From positions 496,001 through 560,000 of the forward strand of contig BDSL01000062.1 in NCBI GenBank assembly GCA_003116995.1: a DNA stretch of 64,000 nt. The letters are read 5' to 3'. Within the stretch, counting starts at the first letter, position 1, and each line of letters begins with the position of its first letter. The translations under genes and the position numbers were made by a program. This DNA is from Yamagishiella unicocca. Lineage: Eukaryota > Chlorophyta > Chlorophyceae > Chlamydomonadales > Volvocaceae. Positions 54,716 through 64,000 of the stretch are shown here, piece by piece. Under the pieces are notes generated by a model that saw only the letters and a list, made by a program, of their open reading frames with translations, searched no databases and was not told the DNA's origin.

Positions 54716-57654
54716 TTGTCAAACGAACCTGGTAGGCCAAAGCTGGACCTGTGATGATGTGGTTCTGTTTTTTATGCAATCGTGAAAGGGCCCCCCGGTC
54801 TTCGACGCATGGGGCCCAAGTATTTACATATGTATATGACGAATGACGGGTGAGGGATGGTTTGAGAGGAACATAAGGAGGTGACTGACAGAAAAAACTT
54901 CATGCACGGCATAACTGCTTCGTAATGATAATAGTTAGAGTGTCCACAACATAGGACAAGAGGGGGGCCCATACGGAGACCACACTGTACCTCCTTCGTG
55001 TTACGGCAGGTAACATGTCCTTCGGGACGCTCAGTTTGCTCGATACGTTGAGGTAGCACCGTGTGCCTGGAGTGTTAATATATTAAACGTGAATCGACAA
55101 GCGCTGTGTAATGGTCGAAGGTGGCTGTTGAACGCCGTCGTGTTCGCGCTTCCTGAGTGCAAAATAAGGTGCGAGGGTGTAGTATGCTGATCGGGTTGGC
55201 AAGGTCGCCTTAGGTAAGGAGAACAGAGGATTGTTTCACGAACGCTCAGGTTAGCGATGATGTTCGTTTTTGGATTAGCGAATCAGGTCTGCTACTATCG
55301 CGTTCTGGCACCTTGCATGCTGAAGGCTGGCGTGAGAGTCAGCCATTCGGGGCTGCTATGCAACCATTGCGTTTGCACTGGGCTTTTTGCAATGCATTCG
55401 TGCTTGATGTCGGTGGACATGTTATCCTGGTTTCCTATGCTCCTGCAATGGCTGGAAGCGCGTATACCTTGCGTGTTCAACAGGGATATTGAAGGGCTGA
55501 GTGAATGCATGGGATACGGTACCTATGGAAAGCTGGGGCGCTTGCTCGATACCACATAAGCGTACCTAGAGAATGATTCCATCGGAAAGATTCTGCTCCA
55601 TTTCTTAACCTAAGCTTCGGGAGCGGGCGCCCAATACATGGCTAGTGACCGGGGTGATTTAAAGCATGGCCAGAAATCGTCACAGAAGGATTGGGTCTAA
55701 GGCCGCCGCGGGATCCTGCAAGCATACCGCGGAGAACAAGGAATTGACGGAAACACAAATATGAAAACTGCTTGCTATTCCGATACGTCCTTTCGCCACC
55801 CCCCATCGTAAAAGAGTTGCGTCGTTGCCGACGCGGGGGGCGGGCGCCAGTATGACTGCGCACGCGTCTGGGAACCTGGGGTTAACACGCGGACCCAGGA
55901 TTGTTGCCTCTGGGTCGCCCTTTAATCTCGTGGAAGTGCCAGCAAAAATGCCGTTGATTGATATGCAGCGCGGCGCTGAAGGAGTAAGGCGTGGTCACGT
56001 CGAAATGCGTTGTGGCCGATGCATAGTTGGACACATTGGGGGAACAGCTTCGCAAACATGGCATGAGTGTATGGACACGGGCAGGTACCGGTAGAGCAAC
56101 AGCGTGGACATAGCCATGTATTTAAGGCTATGCCATCGGATGAAACAGCCGGTTGTAGGCCAATCTGTAACTCAGGTGACCCCAACTTTGTTTGTTGGCG
56201 GTTATAGGGAAAGAAGGGGGGACCAGGGGGACTGGAAGTACGGGCGAAGGTACTCGATGACTTGTCAAAGCTTGAGCGCTGGATATTGCCCAAATCAATG
56301 CCTTTGGAAAGTAAAATTTTAGGTTTTTAGCACAGCTCAGGAATCCGCGGGTTCCTGCAATGCAAACCTTCCGTGACACCCCTATGAGCTGGGAATCCTC
56401 CCTGGAGTTACAAACGGTCACAGTAAAAGCAAACGCGGATGGTATGCACCGCCACTAGACGTCACGCCCATGTTAAGCTGTTGTAGGCTACATTTAAACG
56501 TGTGGTTGCGAACATAATCTATGCGACTGGTTGTTGGCCTATCGCCTTAGCTATATCACCTCTCCGTTGTTGGCATATCGCCTCGATCGCCTCTACAGGT
56601 ACGCGAGTCTCCGTAGATAACGAACAATATACACACTTAGGCTTCACGTTACCTAAGAGGTACACAGTAAGCATATAAATTATTTCTAAAGATTGTGACC
56701 GTTTGTGACTCCAGGGGGGGATTAGCAGCTCATAGGGTGTCACGGCGGTCGTGCGTCTGCAATATTCGGGGTACAGTGGCTCTGGAACGTCGCTCGCAGC
56801 TGCTGCTGTTGGTGTGGGTAATATTCACGATGCATTACGTACTTACTTGCTAGCTTCGTCGGTCCTAGTCTGTATACTGTGGTTTGGCCGTTCGGGGTTA
56901 GCCTGTCCCTCTCGCGCTGGCAATACTCACTGTCAGGCCCTTCTTTGCAGGTTTTGAGTGGGGGGTTTGTCAAACCGCAGGAGCGAGGAGACTGGGGGCG
57001 GGAGCCAAGCCGTAGGAGCGGGGCGGCTGGGGGGCCTTGTAACGGGATGAAGACTTTGCTGAAAACAAAACTCAGGTGGAGCCGTATGACCTCGCAAACG
57101 CGGTCACTTGCAGTAGGCTTTTACGAAGGCCACAAAAGGATTTGAATCTGGCTTGATTGGGTTCGGGATTGGGAACCAGAAAAGGTGCGCCCGATATGCG
57201 CCGCTGCCTCGATATGCGGATATCCTGAGGGCAGCAGTAACTAAGTATCACTGAGGGTGCTTGCCGCTGCCACAGGCTCCGTGCACTGACGGGCCTTCAT
57301 CCCTCGGTTCCGCAACGCTGTCGTTCTTCTGTGCAGCTATAACGTTTCCATGGACAGGCGCATGGTTTGTCCTATGTGCAGTCAGTTGGCGCGACACGCT
57401 GCTGCCGCAAGAGCTGTCCGGGCGTATATTCGTCACCGTGCGGCGGCGTTCATCGCCGTGCAGCGGCGTTCGTCGCCGCGCAGCGGCGTTTATCGCTGTG
57501 CAGCGCCATCAGCACGAGGTTGTTGGTACAACCAGCAAATGCATCAGTCCATCACAAGGTGGACTTGCCGCTATCACGAGGGTTGATAATTTCTAGTGCG
57601 CTACTCCCATTTCCACCGTGTTTAAGCCCACGGTTTAAGACTAGGGGTTCAGGT
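54716..57654. other. long spacer without a supportable gene
   Basis: AT-richer than the rest. Reading frames are short (the longest about 120 codons) and none has a domain. A 20-bp unit with GCGGCGTTCATCGCCGTGCA repeats three times at 57440-57505. Short exons of a gene with small coding segments could have been missed. Confidence 0.4.
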
Positions 57655-58850
57655 AGTAGTAACTATTGCAGTGGGCCCCAGACCAGGAGGTAGAGCCATC
57701 AGGAGCATCGCCTGCCACTGAAAGAGACGCAGGAAGAAGAACAAACTGGCCGGCCGAGATACGGCAAACCACCAGAATTCCCGACCAAGGGGCCAGAGAA
57801 CAAACAGTGGCACCAGCCACCTAGGGGGAAGTAGCCAAAATGGCCCCCTATTCGCAGTACACCGACCGTAGTTCAAGCAGCCCCTCGATCAGAACAACCA
57901 GCAGAGCGCCTCAACTAGTTGAACAGAAGCCTCCCGCCTGAGACCCAAGAAAATACCTCCCACGCCAGACCAGCACACAGCCCAAAGTAAGGAGGAGCAA
58001 AAAGGGAGCTCCCGCAGGAGCACCAGCGCCCAGCCGGGGCCTTATCCGACTCCTCACGATTGGGTGCCGGGCCAACACACACTAGGTGGCCCTGAACAAC
58101 CCGCAACGGAGGGTGGTGGGGACCAACCCCTCTCCCCACCCCTCTGCCGGGATCCCTAGTGCCGCGACACCCCGCGAACGGGACCAAAAGTCCACTATCC
58201 CACGCCGAATCGCACGATCACGCAAACTGACACCAGGGGAGATCCCATCCGACGCCTTTATAGCAGCCGCCCAGCCTCCATCGCGCTGACAGCCGCTAGC
58301 ACCACGACGTCCCAGACACATTGATGCACCCCCGGAGGGGCAAGCGCCCCTCCGGCGCGTGACCTCGGAACACTTGACCCCATAACACTCCCGTGCCCAC
58401 CCGTATGGTCAATGACGGCTTGAGCCAGCGGGCAGCTTCGGAAGTGATGCTGCCGAAGGGAATGCCCGCTTGGCACCACACCAGGGTACTCACCACAACC
58501 GCACGGAGAGGCCACTGCGCCCGGCATGTGGGAGTTGCCAAGCAGAGGAATCCCATCAACCGTGAGCCGCCACCATTCTCCCAGCGCAGACCCTGCCATA
58601 ACCTCCGGAACGCGCCTTGAAGTGTCGATACAGCCAGGCGCAGCTCAGCGGCCCCCGCTACCCCCGCCAGTGCCTCCCGAACGCTGCAGCGCGAGCCGCC
58701 ACCGTTTCCGACAGTTGCATGATCGCAACCATTCGCACTGACATATTCCGGACCGATGTAGTTGGCAACCCCTGAGGTACTTGGAACCTGAGCCTTGGGG
58801 AAAAGGCATTTACTTCTTTTTGCTTGGAGTCGTCGACTTTGGGAGCACAT
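57655..58850 (-). mobile_element. LINE remnant with ORF2 C terminus, copy D (diverged subfamily)
   Basis: On the minus strand, separate frames encode RRLWQGLRWENGGG, then PCGCGEYPG..HHFRSCPLAQAVI, then CVWDVVVLAAVSAMEAGR, then FWSRSRGVAALGIPAEGW. These match the end of LINE ORF2 (C-x-C..H-x3-C motif) and align with copies B and C. Frameshifts separate the pieces, so the copy is dead. The 3' end near 57655 reads CACTGCAATAGTTACTACTA, a diverged form of the family terminus. The 5' limit is uncertain. Confidence 0.65.
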
Positions 58851-59580
58851 CGAGCGGTTTAGTCGTTGGTTTAGTCGTTATCCAAAGTTCATCAAAATCA
58901 GAGCTCTGCGGTGGACTAACATTCAGGCAGGCTCGTAGCACAGTGGCTGTGTTGAGTTGGGGTTTTAGGGTTTCTTCTAGGCAAGTTGACTGGCACTCTT
59001 GCGCTGTCAAGCCGCGGCAGTGGTTCCAGCTCCAGGCCGGCTCGGGGGAGGGAGGGTCGCACCCGGCTGGGCCGCTCCGGCCAGGCGAGTACCGACTGAG
59101 AGATGCGGCAGCAATACAACGGTGGGCAGCTTAACCCTAAACCCGTCGGAAGGTGTCAGGGCACAATGCGCCCGATTGTCGCAGGCACAGCAGGATATCG
59201 GCCCCCCAGGCCTTTCCTTCCTTCTCCCTTCCTTCCTGCAATAGATGCCCCAAGCGCCGCTCGCTCCGCCCAGGCATCCGCATCACCGAAACTTGTTACG
59301 TACTTGACTGGGTCGGCGCTGCGCTTGTACACCAAGCAACACCCAAGCGCAAGGTATTTGTCATGCGGTATTCATCATACGACATGTATCATACCGTATG
59401 CCTCTTTGCCGCCTGCGTGGCGCGCCCGTCTCTGCTTTCTCGCTTCCGTCGCTAGTCTCTACCCTCTGCTTCCTATGCCGTGCATCCGGGTCTTCTCGCC
59501 GCTCCCCGCACCCCGCGCCCAACTCGACCAGCCCAAAAGGCCACGTTTGCGGCTCCCGCCCCCAGCCCTTAGGGCACCCT
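58851..59580. other. spacer at the 3' end of the PIN gene
   Basis: Presumably holds the 3' untranslated region of the minus-strand gene ending at 59581. No other gene recognised. A GGGGTTTTAGGGTTT scrap occurs near 58960. Confidence 0.4.
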
Positions 59581-62500
59581 TTACGACAACCGCTGCACCT
59601 GCGGCTGCCCCTGGTCCGAAGCAGCGGCCCCAGCGACAGCGCCCGCGCCCGAGGCACTGGCGGCTCCTGCAGCCCCTGCCAGCGCGGCCCACTGCACCAG
59701 TCGACTGGGCGCCTGGTGGCTCCGTAAGACGGCCTCCCACCCCACCAGCTCGGCCTCCAGGCCCGCCAGCAGCGTCCGCAGCCCCGAAACCAGCCCCCCG
59801 CCAACAGCGCCGCCGCCAGGGCAGGCTTCGCTACCGCAGCTGCCGCCACCGGCACCGGTGCCGTCGCCGAGCAGGCCTCTGCGGAGGCGTGGTACGTGTG
59901 AGGTGGGGGATTTCGAGGAAGACGTGGGGGAGGGGAGCACGGGTGCAACACGTGTGTATTTCATTTGGATGAAGATTGATGGGGTGCCCCATGGGTTTCT
60001 CATGCCCTATCTAACCAAGAGGCTGCACACGCACCACGCACCACGCCACGCCCAACCCACCTGATCTCCCACCTGATCAACTAAGCGCTTCTACGTTACC
60101 CACCTGATCAACTAAGCGTTTCCACGTCACCCACCTGATCTCCAGAAGCGCAACAGCGGCCTGGCTGCCGCCGCCACCGCCGGCCACTGCGGCGGTGGCG
60201 GCGCCCTCGCCGTCGTCATCCCGAGCTCCAGCAGGGGCGGCTTGCCCTCCAGGGAGGGTGGGAGCCGCTCCCGCCGCAAGCTGGCTGACCCGCTCCAGGG
60301 GGGGCAGCAGCACCCCGAGCGCCCCCACCACCCCCCGCAGTGTGGCCACCGCGCTGTCGAACTGGTCCTGAGAGGCAGGGGAGGTTGAGAGGGGAGGTTG
60401 GGAGGGGAGGTTGAGAGGAAACTGGTAGGTCGGCACGTAAGACAACTGATAAAGCCGACGAGTTTGGGGCGCTCGTTTGCAATCGCGTGCTGGAGAACAC
60501 GGTCTAGGTACCCAGGGCCGGGGTTCGACGTCCTCCCCGGCTGCTGTGACTGAACGGACAACAACGAGAACCCCGAACTGTGTAGCGAGCGGCGGGGGGC
60601 GGGGGCCGGGGGCGGCCCAGGAATGGGGACTATGTCATCAATAAGGTGCCTCCGTTTACGTGGGGCTTACGAGCGGGTTGGTTTGCACGGTGCGAGGGGC
60701 CCCCCTGGAGCGGTATGTGCACATGCACCCCACACGCCCGCGTTCGTCATAGACATGTACACCGTTGTACGGCGTTTCCTATTCCTAACCCACGTATACC
60801 ATGCGTGCATGTCAGGTGGGCATCCAGGACTCCGGTGTAGCTGTCGCAAGTAGCTAGCTACCACAAGCATATACGGATGCTAAGAATTATATATTGTGGG
60901 ACGTAGGACGTACTGCAACACGTCACGCGTTCGTCGCACATCACGGCTCTGGCGAGCCACCGCACACGTAGCCGTGGGGAGAGCGACCCACCGACCCACA
61001 TACCTGCAGGCTGCGGGTGGCTGTCGTGCCCAGAGCCCGCATGGCCTGGCGGCGGGTTGGCGAAGTAGTGAGGGAGGCGAGAGGGTAGGGAGGGAGGGTA
61101 GGGAGGGTAGGTAGGGAGGGAGGGTAGGGAGGGTAGGTAGGGAGGGTAGGTAGGGAGGGAGGGTAGGGAGGGAGGGTAGGGAGGGAGGGTAGGGAGGGAG
61201 GGTAGGGAGGGAGGGTAGGGAGGGAGGGTAGGGAGGGAGGGTAGGGAGGGAGGGTAGGGAGGGCGGTGAGGGGGTAGTGCGCCGAATCGGTTGCGGGGCT
61301 CATGCGTCTGGGCTCCTAGGAGAGCCGATGCACTGCGCGATCCCCGGTGCGCAGTGACTGGCGGGCCGGGGATTTAGGGTTTTAGGGATTTAAGGGTTCA
61401 AGGATTTAGGGTTAAAGGGATTTAGGGTTTAGGTTTTGGGCGTCCCCCGCCTCACGCCTCACACCACCTCGTCCCTGTCCCTACTCCCCCCCACTCCCCA
61501 CTCCCCCCCGTCCCCACTCCCCGACCCCACGGGTTTTTCCTCTCAACTCTCCCCGGGATAAGGCCCCACCTGCGGCGCCATGAGCTGGCGCAGCAGCCCC
61601 GCAGTCAGCGCCCCACCGCCCGCCGCCACCGCCGCCAGCTGAGCCGACAAGTCGGTAGCGGAGGAGAGCCTGAGGTGTAGGTGGCCGGCGGGGGCGTCGA
61701 GGAAGGCACGGTTGGGTGGTTAGGTTGGTTAGCTTGGTGGTTCGGGCAACCATTCGGATGACGACGGCGCGGCTTGCAGCAACAAAAAGGGGCCGGCCAG
61801 GTCGAGACCCAGGGTCGACATAAGCTCGTGTCAGCGAACTCGGTACGTGCATACAGCGCATTGACGCCGTACGCGGTACCGAGTCTGGCCCGGCGGCCAT
61901 AACTTCCTTCCAGCTTCAGCACATCTCCAGGCTGGCATTTCCGCCCCCGCCCTGCGCACGCACGTACCCTCTCACCGCGCGACGTTCGCGGCTGAGCAGT
62001 AACCTAACACACAAGACACACACGGACACACACGGACACACACGGACACACACGGACACCTGACTTGCCATGGGCCTTTGCGGCGTTCCCTAGTTACGAC
62101 GCAAACTAGGGTACGACAGCGCAAACAATGCAAACTAGGGTACGACAGCGCAAACAGCGCAAACTAGGGTACGACAGCGCAAACAGCGCACCTGAATGCG
62201 GGGAGCCCGTGGCTCCTGGCCGCTGAGATCTGCGCGTTGTCGTTGGACAGCAGTATGACCGGAAGGCAGGTGAGACCACCGCCGCCGCCGCTGCCGCCAG
62301 CCTCGGCTGCTGCGCCAAGCGCGCCCCCGCCGCTCTGCTGGTAGGCCCTGCGGGAGCAAGCGGGCGGTGGCGGGTGGTTGAGGCCGGGGTGCGGTTGGGG
62401 AACGGAGGCAGTGCAGCGGCGGGGGGCGTCCGCAGGGGCGGAGGGCGTCCGGAGGTGGTTTGTGACATCACACGTGTCGCCTCCACTAGCACCGCACCTC

Positions 62501-63735
62501 ACCACCTTCCCCGTCCAGCTGGTCACATCTTCGCCGTCCAAAAAGCCTCTCCCGCCGCCCCCCTTCCCCCACGCCTATACGCCAGCTACACCTCCCATGT
62601 CGAGTAACCGGTTCTCTCCCCCCCGCCTCGGTTTGTCGGCCGTGGATTCGCGGGTTCTCTTATCAAACCCCCCCGCCTCCCCCTGGTAGTACAGCGCCAC
62701 CTCCCCCCCACCTGGCCACCTCCCCCTGGTAGTACAGCGCCACCTCCACAATCCGCAGGTCCACCGCCTGACCCTTGCTGGCCAGCCAGGGGGAGCTGCT
62801 GCCCGCCAGCCCCAGCAGCCCTCCCGCCAGAGCCAGCCCCTCCCCCTCGTGAGCGCCTAGCACCGTGAGGAAGTCGTAGCCTGCGTGCAGGCGGGGGGGT
62901 TTCGAGGAAGCGTGGATGCCAGAAAAAACCGTTTAGAATAGACGTTTTGAGATGCATGCTGGAGGACTGGGTTGGGGATACGCTTGCATGCGGGGGGAGG
63001 GGGGGGGGGCGACATAAAAGAACCGGTAACGCGAGTGGGGAAATGTAGCGCGTGCGTGCGGGGGGGGGTTAAAGAGAATCCGCGAATCCACGGCCGACAA
63101 ACCAAGGCGGTGAAGATGGCGGTCCAGAAGAGACGGGAGGCGAGTAGATGGAGCGGAGGGGTTGTAGGGGGGAAGTGGGGTTTCGGGTTCTAGAGGAAAC
63201 GTGGCGGGGTGCGGCCGTGCGGGGACAGGGGAAATGGGGGAGCGGGCTACAAGGCGAGGGAAGGGGGACGATGTGTTCTTTCGCTGGCTAGGGTTTAAGA
63301 GCCTTCCGCAGCAGTTCATTTTCTCCTCCGTCGGCCCAAGGATTTCCTCTCTAGCCTCCCTCCCCCGTCCCCCACCCTGGAGCACCCCGAAGACGCATCA
63401 GCTGGTCAGCTGCAGGCGCACGTCCTCCACACCCATACACACACACACCGGCCCCACCCCCCCGTCACCGACCCGCGGGTCCCGCCTGCTCGAGCCCTTC
63501 GCTCATGAAGCGCCGTACAGCCACCCGTGTCTCAACGTTCGACTGCAGGGAGGGGGCCGGGAAGGTGAGGGAGAGACTGACTCAGCACCTGCTGCTGACC
63601 GGGAGCCGGAGGCCGTGTGATGGCAGACGCGTCAAATGGTCAGGCGTGCGGTGATGCGGTGAAACCCGCGTATAAAACACACACCTTAAGGCCGTCCAGC
63701 TGCTTCATCACTGAGTCAGCAACCACCAGGAAAAC
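59581..63735 (-). CDS. PIN-domain protein (SWT1/SMG5/SMG6-like fold), 5' part beyond the window
   Basis: Eight minus-strand exons join in phase: 63735-63685, 63542-63473, 63409-63386, 62880-62712, 62347-62192, 61669-61570, 60367-60135, 59878-59581 (366 residues, ending QPQVQRLS). PIN signatures: VFLVVADSVMKQLDGLK (strand plus the V..xxLDGLK helix of SWT1/SMG-type PIN domains), SNVETRVAVRRFM, an acidic helix VDLRIVEVALYYQ, and LPVILLSNDNAQISAARSHGLPAF (the final strand and helix with the ND pair). PIN domains are metal-dependent RNases. The first catalytic Asp should lie upstream of 63735, so activity cannot be judged. The C-terminal 180 residues are Ala/Gly-rich with heptad-like leucines and no known domain. 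The exon of 24 nt at 63386-63409 is the least secure. The gene continues past 64000. Confidence 0.65.
60065..60134 (-). repeat. reiterated 5' splice sites in the PIN gene
   Basis: Minus-strand GATCAG/GTGGG occurs four times in tandem behind the exon ending at 60135: first GTGGGTGACG, then 31 nt later GTGGGTAACG, then GTGGGAGATC, then GTGGGTTGGG. The 31-bp unit carries GCTTAGTTGATCAG. Each is a near-consensus donor. Confidence 0.8.
61082..61265 (+). repeat. G-rich minisatellite (GGGAGGGAGGGTA)n
   Basis: Over 180 bp of GGGAGGGAGGGTA and shorter GGGAGGGTAGGTA units on the plus strand, in an intron of the minus-strand PIN gene (C-rich in the transcript). The DNA plus strand has many G3 runs suited to quadruplex formation. 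Confidence 0.9.
61371..61436 (+). repeat. degenerate telomere-like tract
   Basis: GATTTAGGGTTTTAGGGATTT, then GATTTAGGGTTAAAGGGATTTA, then GGGTTTAGG: seven or so variants of TTTAGGG/TTTTAGGG, the telomere repeats of volvocine algae and plants. It lies within an intron, so it is interstitial. Confidence 0.65.
62016..62190 (+). repeat. two short tandem arrays in a PIN-gene intron
   Basis: (ACACACACGGAC)n at about 62016-62060, then three 30-bp units of AACTAGGGTACGACAGCGCA.. ending at the splice donor at 62191. Confidence 0.8.
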
Positions 63736-64000
63736 CTGCGCGAGGAGAGCGGTTGGGACGGTTGAGGTTGGGGCGGTTGATGTTGGGACGGTTGAGCCGG
63801 GGGCGGTTGATCCGGGGGCAGTGCTGCGCCGCCGGTACGACAACAGCAGTAGCCTGAGTGGTGCGGGGAGGCGGGCGGGTGAGTCAAACCATTTTTGGTT
63901 GCAAACGCGAGCCGCGTTGTGTTTGTATCAGTGGCGGCTGCACAAGGCGGCTACCCCGAACGTTCGTGCAAGGGGAACCAAGATTCCTTTCGGGAAGTAG

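Noticed and set aside
55728..55760. AAGGAATTGACGGAAACACA resembling an 18S rRNA core
   Set aside because: The match is limited to about 15 bases. Flanking sequence does not resemble rRNA.
61082..61265. Direct repeats that might suggest a CRISPR array
   Set aside because: Units are contiguous without unique spacers, and the genome is eukaryotic. The same applies to the arrays at 7.6, 40.5 and 50.9 kb.

Overview
The window looks like nuclear DNA of a volvocine green alga (Volvox / Chlamydomonas relatives). This is inferred from sequence character, not from a database match. Genes are split into many short exons with GT..(C)AG introns. Proteins carry long Ala, Gly, Pro or Ser inserts. Introns and spacers are full of minisatellites, short dispersed repeats and pieces of a LINE. 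No operons, ribosome binding sites or bacterial features are present.

Layout. 0-3.0 kb: LINE fragments and a decayed reading frame. 3.4-5.1 kb (minus): a secreted SGNH-hydrolase-like gene in four exons. 5.3-11.1 kb: two ~590-bp inverted repeats flanking a multi-exon gene that resembles a Mutator-like (MULE) transposase with a zinc finger. I read this block as an old, probably defective element. 11-15 kb: gene-poor, with two strong hairpins and a LINE scrap. 15.0-16.9 kb (minus): a second SGNH gene with the same exon structure, then a tandem duplicate of its promoter and first exon. 17.6-24.8 kb: repeats, a perfect 38-bp hairpin and a weak Gly-rich gene candidate. 24.8-26.4 kb (plus): a secreted GT90 (CAP10-type) glycosyltransferase. 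27.6-29.0 kb (minus): a SAM-dependent methyltransferase. 30.8-46.9 kb (plus): an insulin-degrading-enzyme-type M16 peptidase, 27 exons resolved in frame, first exon not found. 47-52.9 kb: LINE insertions, some with clear target-site duplications, and broken coding pieces. 53.0-54.7 kb (plus): a second GT90 with the exon structure of the first. 54.7-59.5 kb: spacer plus a longer LINE remnant. 59.6-63.7 kb (minus): the 3' eight exons of a PIN-domain gene that runs off the right edge.

Functional reading. Two paralogous pairs stand out: two SGNH proteins and two GT90 proteins, all with N-terminal signal or anchor sequences and conserved intron positions within each pair. GT90 enzymes transfer sugars in the secretory pathway, and SGNH proteins add or remove acyl groups on sugars. 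A joint role in extracellular-matrix or wall glycan modification is reasonable but unproven. The methyltransferase, M16 peptidase and PIN gene look like ordinary housekeeping genes.

All gene models were built by hand from splice consensus, phase agreement and paralog comparison. Exon edges with matching phases are fairly secure; transcription starts and poly(A) sites are not determined.
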